This document shows positions 1 through 11,520 of a stretch of DNA of 48,463 nt, piece by piece. This DNA comes from Mycocentrospora acerina. Lineage: Eukaryota; Ascomycota; Dothideomycetes; Pleosporales. The position numbers were made by a program, and so were the translations under genes. Each line of letters opens with the position of its first letter. Positions within the stretch are counted from its first letter, which is position 1. The notes under the pieces are model-generated. The model made no database searches. It worked only from the letters and a program-made list of their open reading frames with translations, and was not told the DNA's origin. The stretch spans positions 342 to 48,804 of the forward strand of contig JAKUHH010000228.1 in assembly GCA_022701365.1 (NCBI GenBank). Reading direction: 5' to 3'.

Positions 1-380
1 GCCCCCTGTTGCGCGTTGCAGAGGCCTGTTGCTAGGCCCCTGTTGCACATTGTAATATCTTCTAGTCTAGAGCTCCTGCAGCTAGCAGCCACCTAGCTGT
101 TGCTATTTCTGTTTTTTGCAGAAACTTAAGCAGTGCTGTTTGCCCTGCTTTAGTGTTAAAGATAGCAGCTAATGTTAGCCTGCCTATCTCTTTCTGCATC
201 TGTTTTCTCTCTAGATTGTAGTGTTTACAATGTAAGAGCAGGTGCTTAGGTGTTTGCAACACGTTGCAGCTACCAAAACATGCTCCTTTTTTGTCTTTGC
301 CTGTGGCTCTAACTTCCTGCTCGCAAAAATGGCTAATTTCTACGTTATCATGTAGAAGTGGTAGGCGTTAAGGATTCCCA
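1..380 (-). mobile_element. Relic of a non-LTR (LINE) retrotransposon, C-terminal end
   Basis: On the minus strand an open stretch of roughly 100 codons ends at 62. It carries a Cys/His pattern (CFGSCN, then TPKHLLLHC) like the zinc-binding tail of fungal LINE reverse transcriptases, where C-x-C...H...C follows the RNase H region. The element continues off the left edge or is truncated; no reverse transcriptase core is visible inside the window. The family call rests on this motif only. It marks the left edge as repeat DNA. Confidence 0.5.
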
Positions 381-1179
381 TTACTTTAAATCAAGGTCAA
401 GACTCTAAATTCCGAAAATATACAGAATTAGAAACCCTTCAACAAGCAGCGCAAGGATTTCAACTAGACATTACATTTGTAATACAACCTTAAAATTTAT
501 CGCTTTGTCGTGCCTACTCGTATGTGATAAACTCCGTCTTGCTAATCTTTGGCTCTGGTCTGCTCAGGTCGCCCAGAACTGCTCAAGGCTTATCAGAGCT
601 GCTCATGTGAGATGCAGATTTGCTTAGCAACGAATCTGGTCATATTGAGAAAGTAATTACCTAGGCTACATTATTAGTCTCTTTTTATCTTTAAATTAAA
701 TACTGATGCATAATCAGGTATGTGAGCACTTGAACATTCTTCTCCTGTAAAGTCTCCCACTCTCCCATTTCTTACGATAGAGCAAGTTTCTTCTCCACTT
801 TTTCACTTGAGAGAATATTGGCTGAGCCTTTCTGAAACATTGTAATACAGCGAACTGTGTAACTTGAAAAACGTAAATTCTGTACAGCACATTTGATCGC
901 TCAAAAAGAGAATATCTTGACAAATTAGCAATAATGAAACTGCTTACCTTTTTACTACGCAACAAATTGATTTCTCGCATTAAATCATCTTGACTTTCAA
1001 GACTTACAAGACCTTCAATTGCTCTGCTTAATCCAGCTTTTCTTATTTGCTATATTTTACTCTATCGTTGTTAGGCAACATGATTCGCAATTGATAAAGC
1101 CCTTCAATCTCTCGTTGAAATCTGTTCTGTTGACGAATGATAAATTTGATGGAATTGAGTAACTAAATAACTCGACAAT
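381..1179. other. Intergenic, no gene recognised
   Basis: About 0.8 kb between the LINE relic and the 3' end of the tyrosinase-like gene. An 88-codon open frame on the minus strand (714-980) has no recognisable motif and moderately AT-rich composition; I do not call it a gene. Confidence 0.5.
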
Positions 1180-4100
1180 TTATCTGAAGAACACTTCTGC
1201 TTTAAATCCGGGTAGCAGTTGCCACTCGTCTTCTGTCAACTGCTTCTCTTTAGCTATATCCGTTACTACAATCTGCACTCCGCCAGCCTTCTCTAATCTA
1301 TCCCTCTCCTCCCTATCCTGAATCTCTAGAACTCTTGTCACGGCCGGCTTTTTGCACCGTACCCCGTTTCTAACACCATTCAATGCATCTCCGCCATCCC
1401 CCATGCCAATGCGCGTAACTTGTCCAAGGTAGTCTGGATTAACGCTCGGATCTGGTTCGAGCGATATTGCGCCTGCGATGAATACGTCAACCTGATATGA
1501 GTCCTTTGTACAACACACATCGCGGAAAACGATGTAGGCAGTTTTCTTTGAACCAGTCTCAGTTGTGGTCTTCCCCACACGTGTAGCTTTAATATCGTGA
1601 ATTGTCATTGCCTTGCCGCCTCGCGGTACAAGTTGACTCCTTTTATTCCCTAGCTGCGAATAGTCTGTTAAGTATGGCGGTGCGTACATATACTGAAGTG
1701 CCCTTGTATCTTTTGCCATATCACCAATAGTGGTGTATATCCAGACACGAGGATCTGAGTAGTTCAGCGCTCTGGCTTGCTTCGTGAAGGGCTGCAGGGG
1801 AAAAGTTGAGGTAAATTGGCGACCGCGCGAGGAGGCACTCAGGTACATATCCACTAGGCGATCCATATTGGAGTGATAACTGAGGAAGATAGGGTCAAAT
1901 GCTGTATAAGTATTGTCAGCCTGTGATATAATAGTTAGTGACTTGAAAGACTTAAAGATGGGAATGAGAATATTATACCATATCAGGACCAACCCAGCCG
2001 TGATAGTTGTCGTGAACTTGTTCAAACAAGCCATCGAAATATTGCCTAGCGGTATCAGGATATTCTGAGTCCATTTGATCGTCACTGAATGCAGGGAGGT
2101 TTGCCCAGGGAAACCCAGTCGGATCTTCAGGCTCGCTGTAACCTGACTTCGCAAGTGCCGACGAAATCTGCATGTGATACTTCCCAAAGAGCTTAACCTT
2201 TCTTTCCCAGCGCGGTTTCAAGATTGGATCAGCCGGTCCCGCAACTAACTCTGGGTACCGATCTACATATTTTCCCTTTCCAAGCTTGTTCTCACCATTT
2301 GGGCCAAGAGCAAACCTGAGAGGATTAGGTCATTCTTGACCGCTAGAATGTGTATACGTTTTTTCAAGAAAGATAGATGGCAATCCAGCGTACATAGAAT
2401 TCGTGTCTGAAGTCACTGCGGCGTAGCCATTCCAATAGGGAATAGGGAAGTCGATTAGTTCCTCAACATATCGCAAATATGCCCGATGCCACAAGAAAGT
2501 GGCTTCTTGGTAATGCAAACACCATTCTGCATGGAGGAAGCCAAGTCTTTGCCACTCGCTTTGTTCTCCACCAACGCCTGTCAAAGATCCCACTTGCAGT
2601 ATGTCATCTAGTTTTTCACGATAGTTTTGTAGCTCCTGTGGAGTCAGATTTAGTACGTCTTTGCGTATACGCATTTTCTCGGGTGGATCAGTTGGATTAG
2701 GGACAATAGTAGTGCTGCCAACAGGATCATCAGTCGTACTGCGAAAGCCTTGGTTGGCCCAATTGCGCAGAGTCTCAAGTGCCTCATCGGGCCAGTATTC
2801 AGTCGGATCGTTTGTGATAGGCATTGACCTTGAGCGCAAATGTTGATAGATGCTCAGGATATTATTCTGTACTGACTCTTTGTTAGAAAGATTGAGATAA
2901 AGTCTCTGTGGCGGAGGTGGGCTATATTTCTGCATAGTCCTGATCCAGTTAGCGCCGACTGCCTCCGAGTCGCTAACCCAGTACGGCTTGCGGAACAGCG
3001 CAGCGACGTTATCATTCCAGGTTGGACGCTGCGGGACCACGTTCGATGTTTCGTTCGATTCTAGAGGAAGGACGTTAGCGATGCAGTTAACTGTGCTATA
3101 GACTGGACATTGGCCCCGTTTTGGTTTGCGTTGTTTCACAACGGGACATTTCGCTTCGCGAGCACTCTTTACGAAATTGGCGTTGTAATTACTGCTGACC
3201 GGGATAATTTTCGGGTCAAAACCGGCTAGAGAATTAGTCCAACTTTTGAAAAAGGTGAGCCCCCTTTGAGGTATTATTGTAGTTGTTCCATCCTCCTTCA
3301 TTTCAATCTTGTCCCAGTCATTAGGGAGATTGAGTGCATACGGTAGCTGAACACCGAATTCGTCAAGTGGCAGCGGCCTGTAGATTCTTCGTCGAGCTTC
3401 GGCTAAACAGAGGTACTCGTACAAACCATCTGGATCTGACAGCTTCATGCAAACGGCTGTGAGATATTTGGTAATGCGAGTTTGATATTCTGAGCTGTCA
3501 TCGCTACCATTGTATAGCTCCAAGAATTGGTACTCGGGGCTATCAGTATCAGTGATATGTAATGAGCCTTTGATAGCGGCTATCCATTTATCTTCAAGGT
3601 CGTAGGTATTATTGACTAGCGTTGCCTGGCTTGGTACATAGGCCATAAGTACTCCTCGGCGCCACGAATATACAGGGTTCCAGAAGTCTAACATGAGGAT
3701 GGCCCTGATTGCCTTATCGGAAATTAGACTTTGTGGAAAGCCATCACCAAGACTACCGACAGAATGTGACTTGACTACTCCTTGGGCGTCCTCGTAGGCT
3801 GTTTGAAGTATGACAAATGGGACACCTTCGTTGTTTGGTGAGACCTCAAGGAATTTGGTAAAATTCCCTGCTGCAGTCTGCTTACCGCCACCGAGCGTAC
3901 CCTCGTTCAATAGAACGAATGGGACGCCAGGCGGTGGATTAGTATCGTCAAACTCTTGAAGAAGACAGAGTCGAAGGCGATTACGCGCTGTCTTGTACAT
4001 GCCGTAGTCGAATGTGAAGTCAAACGAGTCTAGAGAAGGCTATGCACGTTAGACTACAAATTAATGGGCGCGCTTTGTAGAAACATACCATGAGACCGAA

Positions 4101-5216
4101 GTCTGTTCCTGAAAGAAGTAATTCGGAGTTGAAGAAGTGGTTCATGTCAGCAGTATATGTTGACCCATTGGAAGTTGATGTTGCAAAGTTGACAGTAGTA
4201 GTCAAGAGTAGATGAGCCATCCATCTCTGAACGTTAGTAGGGTTGGTTTTTGGGCCTTCGGTTTTTGGGTCTACAAAATCAGAACTAAGCCGGGTTCCAT
4301 ACCAGTTCCGGATAGAATCTTCAACAATATCTTGAAAATTGTGAGCGTCGCGAACACTTGCTCCACTGAGAACCGGCAAACTTGGCGCTGTAAGGTAGGG
4401 TATGCCTTGCAGCATAGTTTTTGTATCGTTTGGAATGCACTGGAGGAAAGCCGTGTTTGCGCCTGTTTTCCGATGGTACCATGGCCTGGCTATGTGTTAA
4501 AGTAGCATACAGAGACTCACCAAAAATGCCACTTACGCGGTTCGTTCCTTCATAATCAAAGCTCCATTCACGTGTCCATTGAACGGTCCCAGGTATGCAG
4601 CATCATAAGCGTTGTTATCCGAGAAAGCATCAAAGGAACTGCCCTGATAGATCCATGCCTTACTTGCTCCCGGAATTTCAAGTGGATCGAACTTTCACAT
4701 GGTTAGTAAAACATCTCGTGTCAATCCGTTGCTCATACCGCGTAGAAGCGAAAAACACTACCATCCCAACTAGCCACCTGCAGGAAACGTTCTGTTGATT
4801 TGACTTCATCAGGTCCAACAATATACAGCTTCCAGCCTGCAGACGCAGGCTTAGGCGTCACGACTGAAATGAAGCGAAGATGCGGCTTGAACCAATTTCC
4901 AGCCACGGTTTTCTGATCGATGAAAGCCCCATCTGCAATGGCATATGTGTCAAGCTTGACAGTAGGCTGAGGCTGTTGCGCTTGATCTGAAAGGCAGTAA
5001 TGTTAGTCCTAAATGTTGTCGTGGGGAAAGATGCCTACTCCAAAATATAGTGACAAGCTTGTCGAAGGTATCAATAGTGCTATTCGCTTCTTGTTGCAAG
5101 AATTGGCCGAACCAGTCAGTAAAATTCTCTTTCTTGAAAATATCAGTAGCTGGAAAGTCCTCGTCGTTTCCAGGGTCACGCTTGAATCTTCGCACCCAAA
5201 TATCCTTAGTAGCCAT
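1180..5216 (-). pseudogene. Large tyrosinase / polyphenol-oxidase-like type-3 copper protein, interrupted by an in-frame TGA
   Basis: Six exons join in frame: 5216-5039, 4986-4739, 4691-4537, 4485-4089, 4039-1979, 1920-1180. They give about 1,259 codons, far longer than ordinary tyrosinases. The type-3 copper sites are clear: CuA has His in LHAEWCLHYQEATFLWHRAY followed by IPYWNGY, and CuB has VHDNYHGWVG then FLSYHSNMDRL. About 700 residues without a domain I recognise precede CuA, and a hemocyanin-like beta-sandwich tail (YIVFRDVCC...) follows CuB. Members oxidise phenols or catechols to quinones. The frame is broken by TGA at 2330-2332, between the two copper sites, in a conserved segment (THSSGQE-stop-PNPLRF) where relatives normally have Arg; CGA to TGA is the simplest explanation. 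A 42-nt GT-AG segment spanning the stop could in principle be spliced out, but it would remove conserved residues. No signal peptide is obvious. It may be a recent pseudogene or a sequencing error. Confidence 0.75.
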
Positions 5217-6392
5217 GATGCAACAAACTATGATGTGAGTTGTGAGTTGTCAGAACTGGGCATTGTTGCGTTCTTAAGTAGAACTAGACGTTCTATCACC
5301 TCTCCAAACGGCGATATTCTTGGTTCAGTATGAAATCTCTCATGTCGCATACTGGCGTCTGCAAGAATAACTGCGTCCAAATCTCGAGTGGCGTAATCAC
5401 CACAAGCAGGTCAGTGGCGTAGCTGAACAAAGCCTAGGCCAATATCTGGGTTAAAAAGTCGTCCCCTCATGACTGATTCTTTGCGCTTCATTAAATGCTC
5501 CTAAACTATGATGGAAGTGCTGTGCAGTAGCGTTTTAAATCTGTCCAACCAATTTTAATTTTTGTTCAGGCGACCAAAATAGAAAGTATAGCTATGGCGG
5601 GGAAGTGAGCGGGGAAGTGGGTGGCTGCAGGAGATCATCCCACCTTCCCACAACTCTCCAGCTAGCCACCGTTTTGTCAAGATACTCTTTCGGACCGTCC
5701 CTTTCAACTTACAAGCATAATCCAAGCTAGAATCATAGTTATGTCTGTTTAGCCAGGATTTTGCGAAGCGGAATCCATCAGTAATAGGCGAAGCGCTTGA
5801 AAGGCTGAGTATGCGTAACCCGAAAAGAGATGAGGTCTTTTTAGTACTGAGAGCAGTGGAACTACTTGAAGCGTAAGGTTACACGTGAATCTTGTCTCTA
5901 AATTTCCTTTCACGGGTTCATCTTTGACATCCTTGGCCTCATAAGAGCTAAGACTCAATGACTGCTGAACCATAACGCCTCTTCGTAAGACCACGAATTT
6001 TGGGTCAGCTATGACTTCAATTCTGCAGATGGCCTTCTTGGTGTGTCTGCGCATGCGTGTAATCTTGTACCGGTCACTCGGGATACTATTTAGAGATCAA
6101 CGGTACATATGAACGCCTATGACTGGGCATGGCAAATGAAGAGATACGAAGTGCTTAATTTAAATGCGTTGAGGAGCTGAAAGAGCGTGAACACCTGACA
6201 TTATGAATTACAGTATGGCTTATTCCGTTCATTAGCAGATAGCAGCTGAAAGGCTGTGAGAATCTGACCTTTGAGATACGAATTATGTCTCGCTCGGAAC
6301 ATATAAACTCTCAAATTCAGCATTTTTATTCTTTCTCTATTCCCATATTTATTCTCTAGGTTCCTACAAAGCCAATAGTTCAACTCCAAAAC
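5217..6392. promoter_or_regulatory. Divergent intergenic region, tyrosinase-like gene / unknown gene
   Basis: 1.18 kb separates the start codons of two divergently transcribed genes, so it probably holds both promoters. A 101-codon minus-strand open frame (5749-6054) lies here without recognisable motifs and may be chance or an eroded gene. A GC-rich patch near 5590-5680 has short inverted GGGGAAGTGG/CCACCTTCCC-like segments. No specific operator is identified. Confidence 0.4.
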
Positions 6393-7862
6393 ATGTCTGA
6401 TAAACTTTTCACTCCTCAGACTATCTCTGAATTCAGTCCACCGGGTGATCTCAAAGAATTTAATCCCGATACGGCCAAGTTCTGGTCCGACCAGTGCATA
6501 TCCTACTGGATGAATGGTGAGATCTCAGCAGATCCTAACGTTGTTACCTCCGGCAGGACTCCACTCGAGCAGTTCTTTAACGGCACTGTCACTGCTTTTG
6601 AGCAGTCACAGCAGCCTACAGCTATTACCTGGGATGCTTTCCCTAAACTGGTTTGTCCCCGCGGTCCTATCATTATTCAGGCTGTGATACTGATGCAGCT
6701 CTAGGTAACAACAGCATACAAGAACGTCCCACTGCGATGGCAGGTAGCCGACTCACAACGCATGTTCCAGGATGAATATCTGGAGTGGTCCGTTCAGCGA
6801 GATCCTAAAACTCAGCAAATCAAAAGTGTAACATACACTTGCGAAGGCCCAGAGGTTAGTTTCTGTTCAAACCCAGCCTCTTTTCCACTGACAGGCCGTT
6901 GTAGTATTGGAGCATATATGCCAGCTTCCAACCTAACGATTTCTTCAAGACCGTTAAGGATCTTAATCCTGACTTTGCCAGCCAAATGAACCTTACCGAT
7001 TTCTTTATTGTCGACCCTAGGACGGGTGCGGCTGTTTACAATCCAAACAACAGCTGGAATAATTGGTCCAAAACAGGTAGCATAATCCATCTCTGCCAGC
7101 CAAACAACACGCTTTCTGCAGAAATCGACATCGCTGCTCAGGCAACTGTGCTTCGCAAAGACACAGATGGTCAACCTATTACCGACCCCGATCAATTAAT
7201 CAACTGCTCACAATACGGAAACCCCGGGAGACACTCTGATCCAACAGTAAGTCGCAATACAACTAGGAATTATCCAAATGACCAATTAATATCATGATTA
7301 GATCGGTGGCGGTATCAATCAAGCAGCTCAAGGTGGCGCCATTCTTTCCGTCGCCAACCCCGTTGCCCTCTATATCAACAACCTTGACGACTCCTCACTT
7401 TTCCTTGATATCAGTGGCGTTACTGCTGATTCTCCTCCCCCTAAGAAAGCTGACCTGGTCCCTCTCCCAGAGGGCACATTCACTTGGGTACGCGGCGACT
7501 ACGCCAATAAGCAGCAAGGTTTACGCCTTAAGCTCCAGCTACCCCCTGGCACGAAAGGTCGAAATGGACAGGAACTGAGCATAAGCAATATTTGGGATTC
7601 AGATTTCGGAGGTCACCATATCAAGTACGGATCGCAAATTGCAGATCACGTAACTATGAGCGTAAGTGCGGTGGCAATTGCAGGAAAGCCAGTGCCGGCG
7701 GTGCCGTGCTTTGGTGTTCAGAAAAAACACGCGAAGGCGGAGGCTTCTGCTGTGAAAGAGAGTAGCGAGGAAGAACTGAGTGCCCTGTCAGCTAGGAAGC
7801 CAAAGAAAGAAGGCTGGAAATTGTACACAAATCGTCGTCACGACAAGGATTTGCTTGGATGA
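6393..7862 (+). CDS. Conserved-looking protein of unknown function, about 436 aa
   Basis: Four exons join in frame: 6393-6650, 6705-6854, 6905-7246, 7302-7862, with introns of 50-55 bp ending in TAG. The first ATG follows a purine-rich context (aaaacATGtct). The predicted protein is soluble, with no signal peptide or membrane segment. Distinct blocks look like conserved motifs: RMFQDEYLEWSV, TYTCEGPEYW, SWNNWSKTGSIIHLCQPNNT and NPVALYINN. The last 60 residues are Lys/Glu/Ala-rich and probably disordered. I do not recognise a named domain or catalytic motif and assign no function. It is divergent from the tyrosinase-like gene 1.18 kb away, which may mean joint regulation. The exon joins are strongly supported because each restores one continuous frame at consensus splice sites, although the first donor (GTTTGT) is weak. 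Confidence 0.75.
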
Positions 7863-8600
7863 AGTCTTCTAGAATTTCAATCTACTCAGTTCAGGAGCAT
7901 CTTGCTTTGATTGGGTTCTTTTCACAAGTCAATCCTCTGATATTTCTACCACTTTTTCATTTCCTACTACATCTAGATAGCTCTTGACTTCCCTATTTTA
8001 GGTAATAACTATGAATTCCTTTAATTCTTGCTCAAATTGTATAGCTGGCTACTATGACCTCAAAAAAACGAAATTTGTAATAATTTACAACATGCATTAT
8101 GGATAAAGCAGCTTACAAGGAACAGGAGAGCTGTCAAGACTTTAAGCATACAGGTCGACGGTGAACTTCGCCATAACTTCTGAATCTTGACTTAACCTGT
8201 AACAGACCATAGAAGGGGTTTCTAAACTGTCCAATAGTCTTTTACAACAGCTGGAGGACGATAAGCCCCTTCTATAACTAAGTTTTGAATTCTACCTTGT
8301 CAGTAACGATTTGTTTTTTAAGAGACAATCACTACGATCTTCTTTTGCTAAGCAAATTCAAGCTATTTTGTTACTGTTAACTATTGTAATTTATCCAAGT
8401 TATCTATCCTCATCGTCTAAAATGATAATTCTTTACCATTCAGACATCTGTGAGGACATTGCAGACAGGTGGGTTAGTAGAAATGAAAAAAATATGGATT
8501 GAATTTAGTACAATTGGTTATGTATAAAACATTCATAGGTCTTCATCCATTGTTCAGACAACTGCTGCTCCTAGAGACGGCTCAGTTACCCCAGCAAGTC
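7863..8600. other. Intergenic, nothing recognised
   Basis: About 0.7 kb of moderately AT-rich DNA downstream of the unknown gene. Short open frames occur (for example 8311-8502, plus) but lack motifs or a plausible gene context. Confidence 0.4.
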
Positions 8601-8619
8601 AGTCCTTAAGCCTGCTTCT

Positions 8620-9000
8620 TTGATCGATACGTGTGAACGATGGTAGTACCTTCAGTGACAAATATTCTGAAGGAATTAGCCAAGAGTCGGAAAGCAACAA
8701 GCATACCAAAGTTCACAGAGTAGATCGTGGAAAGTTTAGGGCAGCAGAAGATGAAAAATATATTGATGTATACCCACAACCGTCCAACCTAAGGAATCTC
8801 ACTCGAAGATGACCAGATAATGGGCCCGAGAACGTATCCAGCAGCGCTGAGAGTCAGAAGCAAAGTAGCCAGAGCCTGAGTAATGTTGAAGTCTGCCATT
8901 ACCTCCATCAGGCCTAGTGTGTAGATGAAGGAACCGATATATATGCGGAGAAGGTACGAAAATAGATCTCAAAGGTGATGAAGAAGTATTTCGCTCAGCT
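8620..9000 (-). pseudogene. Relic of an MFS drug:H+ antiporter-type transporter
   Basis: Minus-strand translation in shifting frames gives an unmistakable piece of a DHA1-like major facilitator. It contains KYFFITFEIYFRTFSAYI, then (frame change) GSFIYTLGLMEVMADFNITQ, ATLLLTLSAAGYVLGPIIW, a stop, and (frame change) VNFGMLVAFRLLANSF. This corresponds to transmembrane helices 1-3 with the loop that normally carries the GPLxW...SE signature. At least two frameshifts and one stop break it, and the rest of the transporter is absent. It abuts the AT-rich block, so RIP or deletion could have removed the remainder. It could be a lost export gene of the nearby biosynthetic cluster, but that is inference. 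Confidence 0.7.
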
Positions 9001-9059
9001 CTAACTACGTGGAGTACATACAGCATCAGCAACTTTACTAAGGTATGGAGATAGCCGAC

Positions 9060-10800
9060 GTACTACAGGACCGTTTAACCCACATCAGTTGATAAAATGG
9101 CGGTCCTCTCTCTTCTCAGGACTGATCTTGAAGCCGCTCGCATAGTTATGATTTTCTCCAACATGCGCTTATTACGATAAGTCCAACTTTTTTGATTTAT
9201 TTTACCATTGTTCTAGATGTAACGTGTTTCGTAATCAAGACGTCTCTAAAAGCAAGGCGACCTCCCTCCTAACTTTTATTACCTTTAAACCTAAATTAAA
9301 AAATTCTTTAAGCTTAATATGCTGCAATATATTTATCTTCAGCTGATTTGTACGTAAGTAACTTATCTCTTAATAAATACTAAATTTAAAGTTAGACGCC
9401 TGCTTCTTTAACTTTTAATTCACCTAAAATAACACTATTAAGCTAACACACAAGTGAGTATTTTTTAGCATAATTTCTAGCATTAATTATAGTAGTTTAC
9501 CTAGTAAGAAGAAAAAGTTATTATTAGCCATATACTTAACTTAGAATAGTGTAGATTTGCGCCTAATTACAATGCTATTTGTAACATAGCTAATAAACAA
9601 TATGCTATAAATAGCAGAAGATAGGCTAATAACTAATACCACTAAATCTTTCGTAAGAATGTTAATGATTAAATAATATTATATAGTTAAGTATATAACT
9701 AGCAAAGATATCTATTTTAAATTTCTTGTAGTAATTAAAAGTTAGTTTAATCCTTTAAAGTAGGTAAAGAAAAAGTGAAGTATTTGTAAATATGCGACTT
9801 GTAACTTTAATAAAGCTAGCTTTAATTAGAGTAAGATTAAAACTTAGCTTCTTTTCTACAAAGTCAAAGAAAGGAAGCAAGCTAATATCTTTCTAGTTAG
9901 ACAATTATATGTAGGTAATGCTAATTATTGAATACTATGCTGCTAATTAGACAGTTTTAATATTCTTTATCTTTGCTAGCTAGTATTACCTGTCTACCTA
10001 GTGTAAGAAGGCAAAGATCTTATAAACTAGGCAATTGCAGCTAGTTACGATAGCTAGATAAATAAGAAGTTAAAGTAATGTAGTTATAAAACTCAAATGT
10101 TTTTAGAAAGACCTAAATTATTAGTTTATCTTATCTTCGAATGTCTAATAGTTTTTAAAACTACTACGCATTTAAGTTTTTAAACTTTGTAAGGAGAATC
10201 ATTTTTTACTATATTTACTGTCTTATTTATTTTCCTACAATATCTACTCATTATTAGCTAGTTCTTACTATTAAAACGTTTTCAAAGTTAAAAAAATTAA
10301 AGGTCTCATCTGCCACTACATTATCTATAACAAAAAGTTTAAGTTTGTTCCTTATTTTAGAGCTATATTTATTAATTAGTTTTATTTACTTTTGCTAGTT
10401 TTGCCTTTTTAAGTATAAGCCTTATTCTACTTTATCATAATATTAAACTTTTAAAGCTAGACCTAGAGCTATTTAATCTTAACATAGCTATTGTTAGAAA
10501 AACTCTTGAAATGATAATGTGCTATTAAATACAAATAAGGTTAAAGTATAAACAATGCTGATATATTCATACGCAGCAACTTAAACGCTTCTTAGCTGCA
10601 ATCATTTTTAAATCAATTTACTAGCTTAACAAAGATGCAAAAGTTATAATACTCTTTAGTAAGCTAATCTGTAGTTAGATTGCTGGCCTTAAGAGTGCTA
10701 ACAAGGCAGAGTTATAGAAAAAGTTTTAGTAAAAGAAGCTAGAGAGGATGTAATAGCTTAGAAAGAGACTAATTAGTAGATTACTTAAGAAGAGCGTTAA
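9060..10800. repeat. AT-rich, RIP-like gene-free block
   Basis: About 1.7 kb of TA-rich DNA dominated by TTA/CTA/TAA triplets, with stops in all frames and no gene remnant that I can name. The base composition contrasts sharply with flanking genes. This is the look of repeats mutated by RIP (CpA to TpA) in ascomycetes; the mechanism is inferred from composition alone. Confidence 0.65.
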
Positions 10801-10928
10801 GGAGGAGAGCACGCAGGCCTTAACTGCTCGGCTCTAGCACGCTGCAGCAAGTGCAGAGAGACTAGGCACAACTTACGCACGTGTAAAAAAGATAATCTAG
10901 ATACTGCTTGAATTATTATAGTACTATC

Positions 10929-11212
10929 TGTAACGACGCAGGTAAGAAGAGAGTGATCCGAATAGGGTCCGAATGTCCACTGTGAGGCATATGGGAGTGC
11001 TGGGATGGATAAACCAAAGATACTATTCTCTACACCTATAGGTCTTGTACGAAAGGATACAGAAAAACTACTTCTATAAAGGTTTATAGCATGCACCCTT
11101 ATATACCTCTTTCATAGGGATTACTATCTGGGGTGGGTACGTAGCGGGTGGCTTTCGGATAGGTATCGGTTAACTCGGGGGTAAGCTAGGATGTGACGTT
11201 GTGAACATTACA
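10929..11212. mobile_element. Solo LTR, 284 bp, copy 1 of the TGTAACG family
   Basis: The segment starts TGTAACG and ends ...GAACATTACA, an imperfect inverted terminal repeat (the second copy of the family ends CGTTACA). It is flanked by a perfect 5-bp duplication, CTATC at 10924-10928 and 11213-11217. It contains AGGATACAG and CTTATATACC blocks shared with the copy at 34353-34638. A single LTR with intact target-site duplication is the usual footprint of recombination between the two LTRs of an inserted retrotransposon. Confidence 0.8.
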
Positions 11213-11520
11213 CTATCTATATATTAAATCGTATTGTTGTTAAGTTACGCACCTCTAAAGTTAATTAAAGTTTGTAGGGTAGACGCCTTGCTTGTAAAAC
11301 ACGTTATGAACAAGTCAATAGATGTCTTAAGGCTGCTGACATTTCCGTATCTAAGAAGATTTGATCAACCGAGACAATCATCTATTGCATAGCATGATTA
11401 CGACAGATGCATAGCACGGATTGTAGCCCATGATGGAATGGCCTAAGCATGCTTGAACTAGTACTTTATTAGATTCAAATTCCGGTCTTGATGTGCACGG
11501 ACGTGATACACTCTATCGAC

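Noticed and set aside
2290..2340. A 42-nt intron removing the tyrosinase TGA
   Set aside because: GT and AG are present and a CTAAT-like branch exists, but it would delete the conserved segment (THSSGQE...PNPLR) and would be very short; nonsense mutation or miscall is simpler.
8311..8502. 63-codon plus-strand frame with a hydrophobic stretch
   Set aside because: Too short, AT-rich, no homologous motif or regulatory context.
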